Source: Macrothele yani (Eukaryota > Arthropoda > Arachnida > Araneae > Macrothelidae). Taken from it: a stretch of 64,000 bases of DNA. The stretch lies in assembly GCA_039090855.1 (NCBI GenBank), contig CM077025.1, positions 95,398,489 through 95,462,488 on the forward strand, given 5' to 3'. Each line of letters begins with the position of its first letter. Position 1 is the first letter of the stretch. The notes under the pieces were generated by a model. The model was not told where the DNA came from. It made no database searches and worked only from the letters and a program-made list of their open reading frames with translations. Position numbers and translations under genes: made by a program. Of the stretch, positions 54,975 to 64,000 are shown in pieces.

Positions 54975-56021
54975 TTTTTTTTTCAAAGACATTTTATTCG
55001 GTTGTGTGAAAAACATGGAAAAATCGAAACTTCGACAGTGAATACAATAATAGTAAATTAAAAAGAAAAAACCCTGTTTTGGGCAAGAATAACAGCAACA
55101 ACGTCTGTCCGCAGTTTTGACCTGGTCAATTTTCTAAAGTGTAACTGGGTACCATGAAGAGGTCGCTTTTGCGGGGGAAATGCAATGTGACGAAAAAAAT
55201 GCAGGACATGATGATAATTATCGTGTTAATTATCATCATTTTTGGTAGCTAGGCGGTGCTGAAGCAGAAGAGTATCCTCATAGATCCTATGTTACAAGTC
55301 AACGAAATAGTCACTATATGTTGGTGATGATTGCTGAATTCTGCTGTCTACAGAATCTTCACTTCTATTTTAGTAGAGGAGAAATCCGGAAGGAAATACA
55401 GTATTTAACGATGTTTTAATACCAAGTAGGTGTATGTTGCAGTTGAACTTTAAGTGTTTTTGTTTTTAAATTCGTTCAAAAGTTTCTGCATCTGCAAATG
55501 TACAAGTACAAATGAAGTGAGCCTCGTTCCAAATAATAATGTTGAATTTTTACCAGTTGATTTCTCTGCTCTACTTTCTACTCATACACCACAGCAGAAA
55601 AGGAACGTTATTTTATGTTTCTTTTCGTCTGCTCGCCGGGGGATACGAAATCTCTCATCTATTACTCGCGTTTGAGAAATTCCTTTGGGCATCAGATATT
55701 TCATGTAAGTGCCATTTTTCTTGATTTTCAGATTTTTGCCTGGGGACATAAACGTGTGTGGCACGTTTCTAGTCCGACTGGACGAAAAATTTTCTTGAAT
55801 CAACTAGCTAAACCATTGATCGAAGGCATGCATTTCATGATCTATTTGAGGCAGGTTTTTTCGCTATATTGCATAAATACATTATTTCAATTGTGTTCAC
55901 TTCGAAATGCACAAATTGTTCTGTTTTGAGCGTAAATGCGTAGTTCTACTTGAAGGCAGCCTGTTTATAAAGGATAGACTGAAATATTGGTTTTCCTTCA
56001 AATACCTAAGCTATGACGAAC
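54975..56021. other. No gene recognised
   Basis: Short frames only. The longest (55615-55929, plus) has no domain that I know. There is no tandem repeat. Confidence 0.4.
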
Positions 56022-57725
56022 ATTGTCATCAACCATTGTCAATCCACTTCTAGATGAAGTTTCCCCAAGTATTTTCCACGACTTCCTCTTTTGAGCCAGA
56101 CGTTTCCAAATCACTCCAGCGTGCTTTCGAATTTCATTCACCCATCTCCTATATTACGAGTATCCTCCTCTGGGTCTTTCCAACCTTAGGTTGAAGAAGC
56201 GCATATGCCCGACCGTTGTCCGTCTGTCTTTCTGTATGTCTGTCCGTCTGTCTGTATTTCCCTCCGCACGATACCTCGCGTAAAAATGGATCGATTTCGA
56301 TTAAATTTTAGTATATGATAGGGGATCACCTGGGGACGAACCCTACTGGAAATGGGCGAAAGGGGGTCAACGGTCAAGACATAGCAGAGGGATCCATTCC
56401 ATCGCCCTTATGTGTCATAACTTGCGAAAAAATGGTTTGATTTCTATGAAATTTTAGTATGTGGTAGGGGACCACCTGAGGACGAAACCTATTGAAAATG
56501 GGATAAATGTGGTCAAAGGTCAGGACATAGGAGCGGAATCCATTCCATTGTCCTTATGCGTCATAAGTTACGTAAAAATGCTCCGATTGCAACAAAACTT
56601 TATCATGGTGTTCCGGAGCTACAGTGACCCGGTTCTATTGAATATCAACGAAATGGGGTCAAATGTCATGGCACAGAAGCAAGATTTATTCCGCAGCCAT
56701 TATCTCATAACTTGACTAAAATGCTTTGATTGCGACAAAACTTTAGTCTGTTGTTTCGGAGGTATACTGAATCAATTCTGTTTAATATAATCAAAATGGG
56801 GTCAAAGGTTAGGGCACATTAGCCGGATTTATTCCACAGAAATTATCCTCATAACTTGACTAAAGATGCTTCTATTCCGACAAAACTTTATCATGTTGTT
56901 TCGGTAGTATACTGAACCAATTATGTTCAATATCATCGAAATAGGGTCAAAGGTCAGGACACATGAGCGAGATTTTGTCCACAGCCATTATCCTCATAAC
57001 TTGACTAAAAATGCTTCTATTGCGACAAAACTTTAGTATGTTGTTCCGGAGGTATAATGAAACGGTTCTGTTGAATATCGTCGAAATGGTGTCAAATGTC
57101 AGGGCACAGGAGTGAGATTTATTTCACAGCCATTATCCTCATAACTTGAGCAGTAACTTGAATAATGGTTTCTGGTATGTTGGAAAACATATCATATTCA
57201 ATACATTGCATGATTTTACTAACTTGTTAGTTAAAGTCCATGTTTCTGATTCATGAGTAATAGAACAGGGAAGATGCATCGATGAAACACTTTTCTTTTG
57301 AAACATGTATATGAGCAAATGTTTCTTCCAAAAGCTCTTCAACCAGGTTTTATAAGCAGACCTTTTCTATGTTGCCTCTCAAGTTTTCTAGTGTAAATAT
57401 AGGCATTGGCTACATCTAGATTTGCTCCCACCAAATTCTAGTTTTATAAAAGCGTTGTTCATCAATTTTTCTGCAATTTCATTTTCAAAGTGACTTATTT
57501 GCTATATTTGCAAAACTAACGATGTCGTCAGCAAAACGCTGGTGGTTTAAGTGATCTCCATTAATCTCTATTACATTATATTTCCCCTTCAGGGATTGAA
57601 AGACATTACTGTGGTACCATTTTGATAAATCAATTTTTGTGGAACCACTTTGGGGCTTTGGACAGAACTCATTACAATGGCCAAGCGGATCGGTGAGTGT
57701 GGGATAAAATTTCCTCTAAACCATA
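56022..57725 (-). mobile_element. RTE-type LINE, third copy, internally deleted, holding element B
   Basis: The 3' end (TTGTCATCAACCATTGTCAA) and coding wording near 56060-56175 match the C-terminus of the other RTE copies. Element B (56175-57226) interrupts it. RTE sequence resumes at 57229 (AGTTAAAGTCCATGTTTCTG), includes the FADD region (AACGATGTCGTCAGCAAAACG near 57520), and then jumps to the RTE 5' end (GGCCAAGCGGATCGGTGAGT near 57680). The middle is deleted. It is much older than the other two copies. Confidence 0.8.
56175..57226 (+). mobile_element. Repeat element B, copy 4
   Basis: The start CTTTCCAACCTTAGGTTGAA, then GAAGCG, is followed by the GTCCGTCTGTC stretch. About seven monomers with GGGGTCAAAGGTCA-type boxes follow, and the end is GGTATGTTGGAAAACATATC and TGCATGATTTTACTAACTTG. 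It sits in RTE coding sequence, which gives a clean outer boundary on both sides. Confidence 0.85.
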
Positions 57726-58855
57726 TGATGAAGACATATGCTCATATACAAGGTGATCATAATTACACTACTCCTATTCCACGCTGTCTAGAGAGATATT
57801 TGGCAGTCCGAATGCAACCAAATTTAGCTCGGTGAAATTTCAGAACACGCGGAAGACATTAAAAAGAAAAATAATACCCAAGTTATGTCACTTCTGGCGC
57901 TGCAAGAAACAAACATTTTATTTGTACAAGACACTCATGCTATACAGAGATACTGACCTTAGCGATGCAAGGAATACTGCTCAATGTGGTTCCCATTCTG
58001 AAGTTGAAAGCCTGAAGGGGATGAACACTATGTTCAAAGGCCAACCGTAATTGTTTCTCTGTGATGACACACACAAGCATGTTGATACTGTCTTTCAAGG
58101 CTGCTAAATTTGCACTATGTTCTTGATGAACTACACTTTTTGGGTGTCCTCGCAACCAGAAATCACAGGAAATAAGTTCTGGAGAACGAAGTGACCCTTG
58201 GAAAAAGGAATATGGGTGAATATGGGTGGACATCTAATCCGTGAAGCCAATTTTCCCCAAAACCTCCCCGCGACCTAGTAGCACTAGGTTTTCAGCCACA
58301 CCCTATACGCCCAAAAAAAGTCCAACAGCCTTAGGGGAAGCAAGTGCAAAACTATGCTCTTTTCAAACATTTATGCACTAATTTGTAATCATTTTTTCAT
58401 CTGAAGTGCCAAGGAATTTTTGCTAACGACAGAATGGTACATCTTGAATTTAACACGAAAATTTTGTAATAAAATTATGCACTCTATTAGAAAAACTGCA
58501 TGCGTTGGCTTTTTGGCTTTTTTGGGTGGGGGCCGAGGATGGCTTAGTGGTCAACGTTAGTGACTGCCACGGAGGAATCTCAGGTTCGTTTCCACGCAGG
58601 TACGAACGCTCGAACCACTAAATATCCGCGGTGCGTCGGATGGGCACTTTCAGCCGACGTATCCCGGGTACCGGCACCCCGGTAATAAATAAGGGCGTCT
58701 CCCTTCCCCTTTCTCACTTGCTTCCGTGTCACTTTCCTATGGGGCACTCAAACCCAAATATGTTTGCTTCATATTTCGAAAGGTTGTTTACGACCTGGAG
58801 TCAAACACTACCTTTCTATAATCCTCTGCATATGATCTGTTCTTTTTGGGCTTTT
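57726..58855. other. No gene recognised
   Basis: Frames 57832-58050 (plus) and 57940-58233 (minus) overlap and have no known domain. The segment near 58540-58680 (GAGGATGGCTTAGTGGTCAA, then GGTTCGTTTCCACGC) resembles a decayed tRNA-derived SINE head but is too diverged to assign. Confidence 0.4.
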
Positions 58856-61077
58856 AGCACGTCTTTTGTAAAAAAGATCGTGCTTATGTTATTGGTTTGT
58901 CCGTCCGACCGTCTGTACCCACGATATCTCTGTAACTATTAGTCCGATTTGAAAAATTATTTTTGCATTGCGAAGGTTTTTTTTTTCTTTTTTTACGAAG
59001 TACAATTTCGCCGCTAGACAGCGTAAATGCAGATGATGTCAAATTCAAAAACACGTTTTATTTCACATATTTGCTTCTAAACATCCGATTGAAAAAATTA
59101 TTTCATCTTTCGATTCCATTTATGTGGAAGAGTATTTCAGATATAGTTACTTTTTCAAATTAAGCGTAGATTTTCCACTAGGGGGCGTAAAAGTAAATTA
59201 CATTTTTCCCGAAAACTCTTCTTCTAAAACTCAGATTTAATTTTTTTTTCTTCAGCGGATACATCTCCTGATGGAAATTCGTTTGCATATAATTTCGAAT
59301 TTTTGGTAAAGAATACTTTGGCCACCAGGGGGCGTAAGAGTTAATTTTTGCTTCTGATGTATTTGCCATAAAATCTGAGCTTCTAAAATATCGATTGAAA
59401 ACATTCTTTCGTACACTGATGCCACTCACATCGATAAACCTTTTCGGAATATTTCTTCCTAAAATATTCCACAGTTTCTCCGCCAGGGGACGTAGATGTA
59501 TATTTTATTCTTGTCAATATCGCTACTTCTAGAGGTCAGATTTGAAAAAATTCCTTCTTTGTTCTATAGTGTTTTCCGTGTGACATGGTTTTCATATAAT
59601 TTCAAAATTTACAAGTAATTCATAGACTTTCCGCTCGGGGGCCTAAAGGTAAATTGCGTTTCTTCCTGTATCTCTGCTTCTAAATCTCCGATTTGAAAAA
59701 ATCTTTCTGCACCGGATACAGCTCCTGATGAGAAATCGTTTGCACATAATTTTTTAATTTTTGTAAAAAAAAAAAAAAAGGTTTGGCCACCAGGAAGCGT
59801 AAATATTAATTTCCGCTTCTGGTGTATTTGCAGCAAAATATGAGCTTCTAAATTTTAGATTGAAAAAAACGTCGTTTGTAGACCGATACTACTCATGTCG
59901 ACAAACCTTGTAGAAACATTTTCTTCTTAAAATAGTGCATGGTTTCTACGCCAGGGGCGTAGATGTATATTTATTTTTGTCAATATCTCTACTTCTAGAG
60001 GTCAGATTTGAAAAAATCCTTCTTTGTTGTATAGTGTTTTCCGTGTGACATGGTTTTCGTATAATTTCAAAATTTACAAGTAATTAATTCACTTTCCGCT
60101 AGGCGGCGTAAAGGTAAATTGTGTTTCCCCCCGATATCTCTGCTTCTAAATCTCCGATTTCAAAAATTCTTTCTGCACCGGATACAGCTCCTGATGGGAA
60201 ATCGTTTGCACATAATTTCTAATTTTGTAAAAAATGGTTGGCCACCAGGTGGCGTAAGACTTAATTTCCGCTTCAGATGTATTTTCAGCAAAATATGAGC
60301 TTCTGAAATCTCGATTGAAAAAAAAGGCGTTTGGTGACCGAAACTACTCTTGTCGACAAACCTTTTAGGAACATTTTCTTCTTGAAATAATGCAAGGTTT
60401 CTACGCCAGGGGGAGTAGATGTATATCTTATTTTTTGTCAATATTTCTACTTCTAAGAATCCGATTTGAAAAATTCCTTCTTTGTTGGATAGTGTTTCCG
60501 ATGCGAAATGTTTTTCCTATAAATTCAAATTTTTCAAGTAAATCACAAACTTTCCGCTAAGGGGCACAATGGTAAATTGCGTTTTCTGCGTTATTTCTGC
60601 TATTGAAACTCCGATTTGAAACATTCTTCCTGTATCTCATACAAGACCTGATGGAAAATATTTTCTCATAATTTCTAATGATTGTTAAAGAATGGTTTGG
60701 CCACCAGGTGTCATAAGTGTTAATTTCTGTTTCTGATGTATTTGTAGCAAAATCTGGGCTTCTGAAAACTCAACTAAATTTTTTTCTTGGACCGATTCTG
60801 CTCATATGGATAAACCTTTTGAGAATATTTTCTTCCTAAAATAATGCATGGTTTTACCACCAGAGGATGTAGAGTCACATCTTATTTTTGTCGATAACTC
60901 TGTTTCTAAGAGTTCGTAAGATCACGATTCCGTTTACAGGAATATCTGAGGGATTAAAGACCCGACTGAAAATCTTCTTTCTTCCGTCAGATACTATTGT
61001 TTTCCATACCGGTTCCATTGACTTTGAATAGCTTTGATAAATTTAATTTGCGTCAGAACGGATTCAAAAGACGTGCT
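58856..61077 (+). mobile_element. Repeat element A, copy 5, complete with inverted ends
   Basis: AGCACGTCTTTT at 58856 and AAAAGACGTGCT ending at 61077 are perfect 12-bp inverted ends. After the left end come a hairpin (GTAAAAAAGATCGTGC closes with GCACG) and TTTGTCCGTCCGACCGTCTG. Thirteen boxes follow at about 59008, 59176, 59321, 59480, 59630, 59785, 59950, 60096, 60241, 60402, 60555, 60700 and 60856. Three box types alternate, so every third one matches, giving a higher-order period of about 460 bp. No protein is encoded. The element is 2222 bp. Confidence 0.88.
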
Positions 61078-61169
61078 TATTACACCCGAAAATTTGGTGT
61101 CATCTTTCTTGTTTAATTTGCATTCAGAGTATCATAAAATTGTATGGAAGTGTTGTCACTGCGTCATAG

Positions 61170-61341
61170 AGTCCGTGACGTAGTACGGATGTGAATCACG
61201 TATCAAGACGACAAATCTGCAACAGTACATTCCGGCCGTCTAGCTTAGTTGGGAGAGCAACTTAATCCGGAGTGAGGGGGCGCAGTTTTGTTCTGTGTCA
61301 CGGACAAATTTGTGTTTTCAAATCTGATATATTTACCCACA
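61170..61341 (+). repeat. LTR of a third tRNA-bearing miniature element (solo or remnant)
   Basis: It starts CGTGACGTAGTACGGATGTG and continues ATCACGTATCAAGACGACAA, clearly related to the LTR at 46142-46291, and ends near CCCACA at 61341. A tRNA-like unit lies at about 61231-61306, with A box TAGCTTAGTTGGGAGAGC. The B box (GTTTTGTTCT) is degraded. No primer site follows, and no target duplication was found. Confidence 0.6.
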
Positions 61342-61469
61342 TATAAATTCTCTCAAGATCACATCGAGTTGTTCTTGGTATCTATTTGATCATAATTAGG
61401 GTGCAATAAAAATTCCACAATTCCACTACTCGTCAGTTTCAGTCGGCATGTAAACGCCTACTCATTTAT

Positions 61470-61817
61470 TGCGAACTGCATGACTATCATCGAGGGAACT
61501 GCCTTAAATTAGAAAATATTAGCATTTTGTCAAACCAAAGATTAACCACGAATATGAAATCTGAAGAAATCATCGATTCCTCATCTCAAATAGGAAGGGT
61601 TTTAGGTAAAAATTACAATGTAGAATCGGAATTAACTATAAATTATGAAAAGTTAGGAGATCTAACAGATAGTGGTGAAGACATTGCAGGATGTATTGCT
61701 GGTTTGGTTGTGAGAAAACTTCAAGAAAGTTCAAGAAATTTAACTGTGAGGAATGTATTAGCACATTAGAACAAGATGTACCAATAAAATCTTTAAGATT
61801 AAAATGTGATTTATTCA
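61470..61817 (+). pseudogene. P-element/THAP9-like transposase C-terminal remnant
   Basis: The wording YEKLGDLTDSGEDIAGCIAGLVVRKLQE is close to the DxxxYIAGYVVRKL motif near the C-terminus of P-element/THAP-type transposases. After a one-base shift, KFKKFNCEECISTLEQDVPI and RLKCDLFK follow to a stop. The CxxC (CEEC) fits the small Cys motif of these proteins. Upstream wording in another frame is INCMTIIEGTAL-like and weak. The THAP domain and the catalytic core are missing. Confidence 0.65.
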
Positions 61818-62398
61818 AATAGAAGTCATCGCTCTTTCCACGTTTATAACTGAGTCACGAAAAAATTCTCATCGACCACCACGGGGAATCGAACCCCGGG
61901 TCTTCCAGTTACGCGCCGTATATGCTTGCACTGCGCTACATCGGGCTCGAAATCACCCAGAATCACAAACGACAAACTGACAAACCACATGACAGGTTGC
62001 TTCTTTGGAGCCCCGCACATTGCTGGGTATGCAACAAATTGCGGTGCAGTGGAAGCATATCCGGGCCGCCCCGGTGGCGCAGTGGTCTAAGCGATGGCCT
62101 CTGACCATTCGTCCGAACGGGGTCCGGGTTCGAATCCCGGTGAGGCATGGATGTTGTGTTTGTCTTACGGCTCTGGTTCTTTCCCTTCCCTGGAACCAGT
62201 GACCTTAAATTAGGGACGGGTGACTGCTTATAGCCCATTGAGTTGCTCACGGTAGTCGTTAAACCTCCGATCAAAAAAAAAAAAAAAAAAAAAAAAAGAA
62301 GAAGCATATTCGGCGCGTAACTGGGAGGCCCGGGGTCCGATTTCCCGTGGCGGCCGATGAGAATTATAAACGTGGAAAGAGCGATGACTTCTATTTGA
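61817..62398. repeat. Palindrome of two tRNA-like SINE units, one holding a younger SINE
   Basis: The left arm (61817 to about 61950) starts AAATAGAAGTCATCGCTCTT. The right arm (about 62027-62398) ends with its complement. Each arm contains a tRNA-like unit with B box GGTTCGATTCC (left arm, minus strand, about 61873-61943) or its decayed form GGTCCGATTTC (right arm, plus strand). About 80 bp separate the arms. The right arm is split by the SINE at 62065-62300. Confidence 0.8.
62065..62300 (+). mobile_element. tRNA-derived SINE, intact copy in a palindrome arm
   Basis: It starts GCCGCCCCGGTGGCGCAGTG and has B box GGTTCGAATCC, the family body (CCTTAAATTAGGGACGGGTG) and a long poly(A). The flanks are GAAGCATATCCGG (62052-62064) and GAAGCATATTCGG (62301-62313), a 13-bp target duplication with one mismatch. 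Confidence 0.93.
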
Positions 62399-62867
62399 TG
62401 TTCCTGGTCCACGTCAACTGCGTATTTATCGTGTTATTTATTGGTAAACATAAAGATAAGGAAACTTTTCCTTCAAGCGATATTATGCGCATTTCTCGCC
62501 AGTGTGAAAAACTTTTCAAATCTACTTTCTTAACATAGTCAGATTGAAAACTTAAACCTATGCAAACGCTTTTGTGACCTACAACTCAAGATTTGGGATT
62601 TTCATTGGGAAAAAACCTCCAAACGCATGCATTAGACTAAGATCACCCATGCAGCAACCACATAGTTCATGTAATAAAATCTGTGTCAATGACCTATTTA
62701 GAAATTTGATTGAAATATTGGTCCAAAACATCCCCTTCTAACTTCAAATCCAAAAGTATTAGACAAAAATCAAATAAATTCGTAATATACAAATGTCAGT
62801 AGGAATTTTTTTTTTCAAAAGGATACTTGTGAGTGATGCAAAGGAAATATTTTGAGTGTTTCAAATA
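62399..62867. other. No gene recognised
   Basis: AT-rich stretch with no known motif. Confidence 0.4.
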
Positions 62868-64000
62868 CACTGGCGTGCGAAAATTAAGGACGAGCCGATT
62901 TTTCAAATGTAACGTCGTGCAGAAGTGCTCCACATCGACTCGAATCATACCATAAGATCCCCAAGATGAAAGAATATGGGACAAATGAGCAAAACCGTCC
63001 AAACAAGGAATCCAAAGGATACAAAAGCACTTTATTGAAAAGGTAGCTTCAAGCACAACTGGACAGAAGACACAAACGTCCATGTGACAGGCGGCTGCCA
63101 AGAAAAATCCAGTCTTTAGTAAAGGATATGATTACCCCTGACTGCTTTGCAGAATTTAGAACGTCTGTCCATGCTGAGGACGAGGTTGTCAAGGAGCTGT
63201 TGAGGCATCGCGGCCCATTCCTCTTGTAGCGCCAATCTCAGTTGCCGAATCGTTGCTGGTGGCTGGTGACGTGCTGCCAAGCGTCTCCCGAAAAGGTCCC
63301 ACACGTGTTCGATTGGATTTAGATCTGGGGACCTTGCGGGCCAATCCATGCGTTGAATATCTTCACTCTCCAACAGCTCTGCGACAGCAACTGTGCTATG
63401 AGGTGTAGCGTTGTCTTCCATTAAGAGGAATTCAGCACCTCTAAACAGACGCACGTGAGGCAGAAGAACCTCAGTACAATAGCGGACACCAGTGACTAAA
63501 CATCCTTGGAAGATGTGGAGGTCAGTACGGCTACAAAGCATGATACCGCCATAAACGAGAACTCCGCCACCTCCAAACCTTTCCCCTTCGATGATGTTGG
63601 AGTTGTGATTGCGTGTTCCCTGCTCTCTCCAGATGTGTATACGTCCAGAATCGCTCGTCAGACTAAATCGGCTCTCATCCGTGAAAAGAACTCGACCCCA
63701 TTCCTGATGTGTCCAGTTCTTGTGTTTCTGGCACCAATGAGCAGGCGTTAATGGCACACACCGTACTGGTCGTCGTGCAAACAGAGCACCTTTGTGCAGC
63801 CTCCTGGCCACAGTAAAACGCGATAACGGACGTCCAGTTGCCTGTTGCATGTGAATTGCGTTTTTACCGCTGTCTGCCGTCTGTCTCTTCTCGCCTGTAG
63901 GACAATACATTGGTCGTCCGCCACCGTGGTTGCTCGTAGACGACCACTGCTAAATTCTCGGACAGCTGTTTCTGTCGTTTGAAATGCTCTCCAAGCTCGT
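62868..64000 (-). mobile_element. Tc1-like element, second family, second copy, runs off the window
   Basis: The 3' end in element orientation, CACTGGCGTGCGAAAATTAA, is at 62868 next to TA (62866-62867). The element matches 47829-49383 closely through the transposase gene; the other end lies beyond 64000. Confidence 0.93.
63116..63910 (-). pseudogene. Tc1-like transposase (second family), partial
   Basis: The frame of 264 codons starts late, because sequence upstream of 63910 is in other frames. It includes SRFTVARRLHKGALFARRPV, then a short deletion relative to the other copy (TPAHWCQKHKNWTHQE). WGRVLFTDESRFSLTSDSG (first Asp), EFLLMEDNATPHSTVAVAEL (second Asp) and RSPDLNPIEHVWDLFGRRLA (Glu) give an intact acidic triad. 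It ends VRGNHILY. The catalytic region is better preserved than in the copy at 48077 and has no stop in it. The N-terminal HTH part continues past 63910 and off the window, with at least one frame change. Confidence 0.93.

Overview
This window looks like nuclear DNA of a metazoan, most likely an arthropod. It is AT-rich, has no operons, ribosome binding sites or compact coding, and is packed with animal-type transposable elements: Tc1/mariner, hAT and P/THAP-like DNA transposons, RTE and L1/Tx1-type LINEs, a Penelope-like element with a GIY-YIG endonuclease, tRNA-derived SINEs and several satellites. I find no host protein-coding gene that I can defend. Every recognisable reading frame belongs to a mobile element, and nearly all are broken by stops, frameshifts or truncation. 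The species cannot be fixed from sequence reading alone.

Layout. 1-1650: a 120-bp tandem repeat, then a 230-bp duplication carrying SINE pieces. 2207-3226: mariner pseudogene. 3690-9815: repeat element A (tandem boxes resembling CCACCAGGGGGCG), split by a head-to-head pair of Penelope-like copies (5358-9325) with a 13-bp target duplication. 11180-11700: mariner-like remnant. 12541-13339: element B. 14240-14686: long fold-back with TTAA ends. 16064-16290: SINE. 16670-19830: element A array. 21832-23003: element B. 24700-28200: hAT remnant split by a nearly complete RTE (24937-28121, 12-bp target duplication). 28620-32560: L1/Tx1-type LINE. 34003-37585: Tc1-like element split by a minus-strand LINE made only of ORF1. 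37650-38425: Tc1 remnant. 38917-40267: second RTE. 40268-42151: Penelope-like fragment fused to a mariner through a fold-back junction. 42647-43130: MITE holding a SINE. 44725-46291: miniature LTR element split by a Tc1. 46382-47335: 86-bp satellite. 47829-49383: Tc1-like element. 51120-51915: CCTAAACCC-rich satellite. 52192-54974: solo LTR, Tc1 remnant, and element B holding a complete miniature LTR element. 56022-57725: third RTE holding another element B. 58856-61077: element A with inverted ends. 61170-62398: third miniature LTR, P/THAP-like remnant and a tRNA-SINE palindrome. 62868-64000: another Tc1-like element running off the end.

The most interesting system is a group of very small LTR retrotransposons (TRIM-like) whose LTRs each contain a tRNA-like unit with Pol III A- and B-box sequences. 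The best copy (54219-54796, minus strand) has two 163-bp LTRs, a 4-bp target duplication, a TGG-starting primer site one base after the 5' LTR, and a G-rich polypurine tract directly before the 3' LTR. A second family (46291 to about 44725) has a primer site reading TGGCGCCCGAACA. This recalls plant Cassandra elements, which carry 5S RNA in their LTRs, but with a tRNA-like gene instead. Hammerhead-like cores in all three Penelope copies are the second notable signal.
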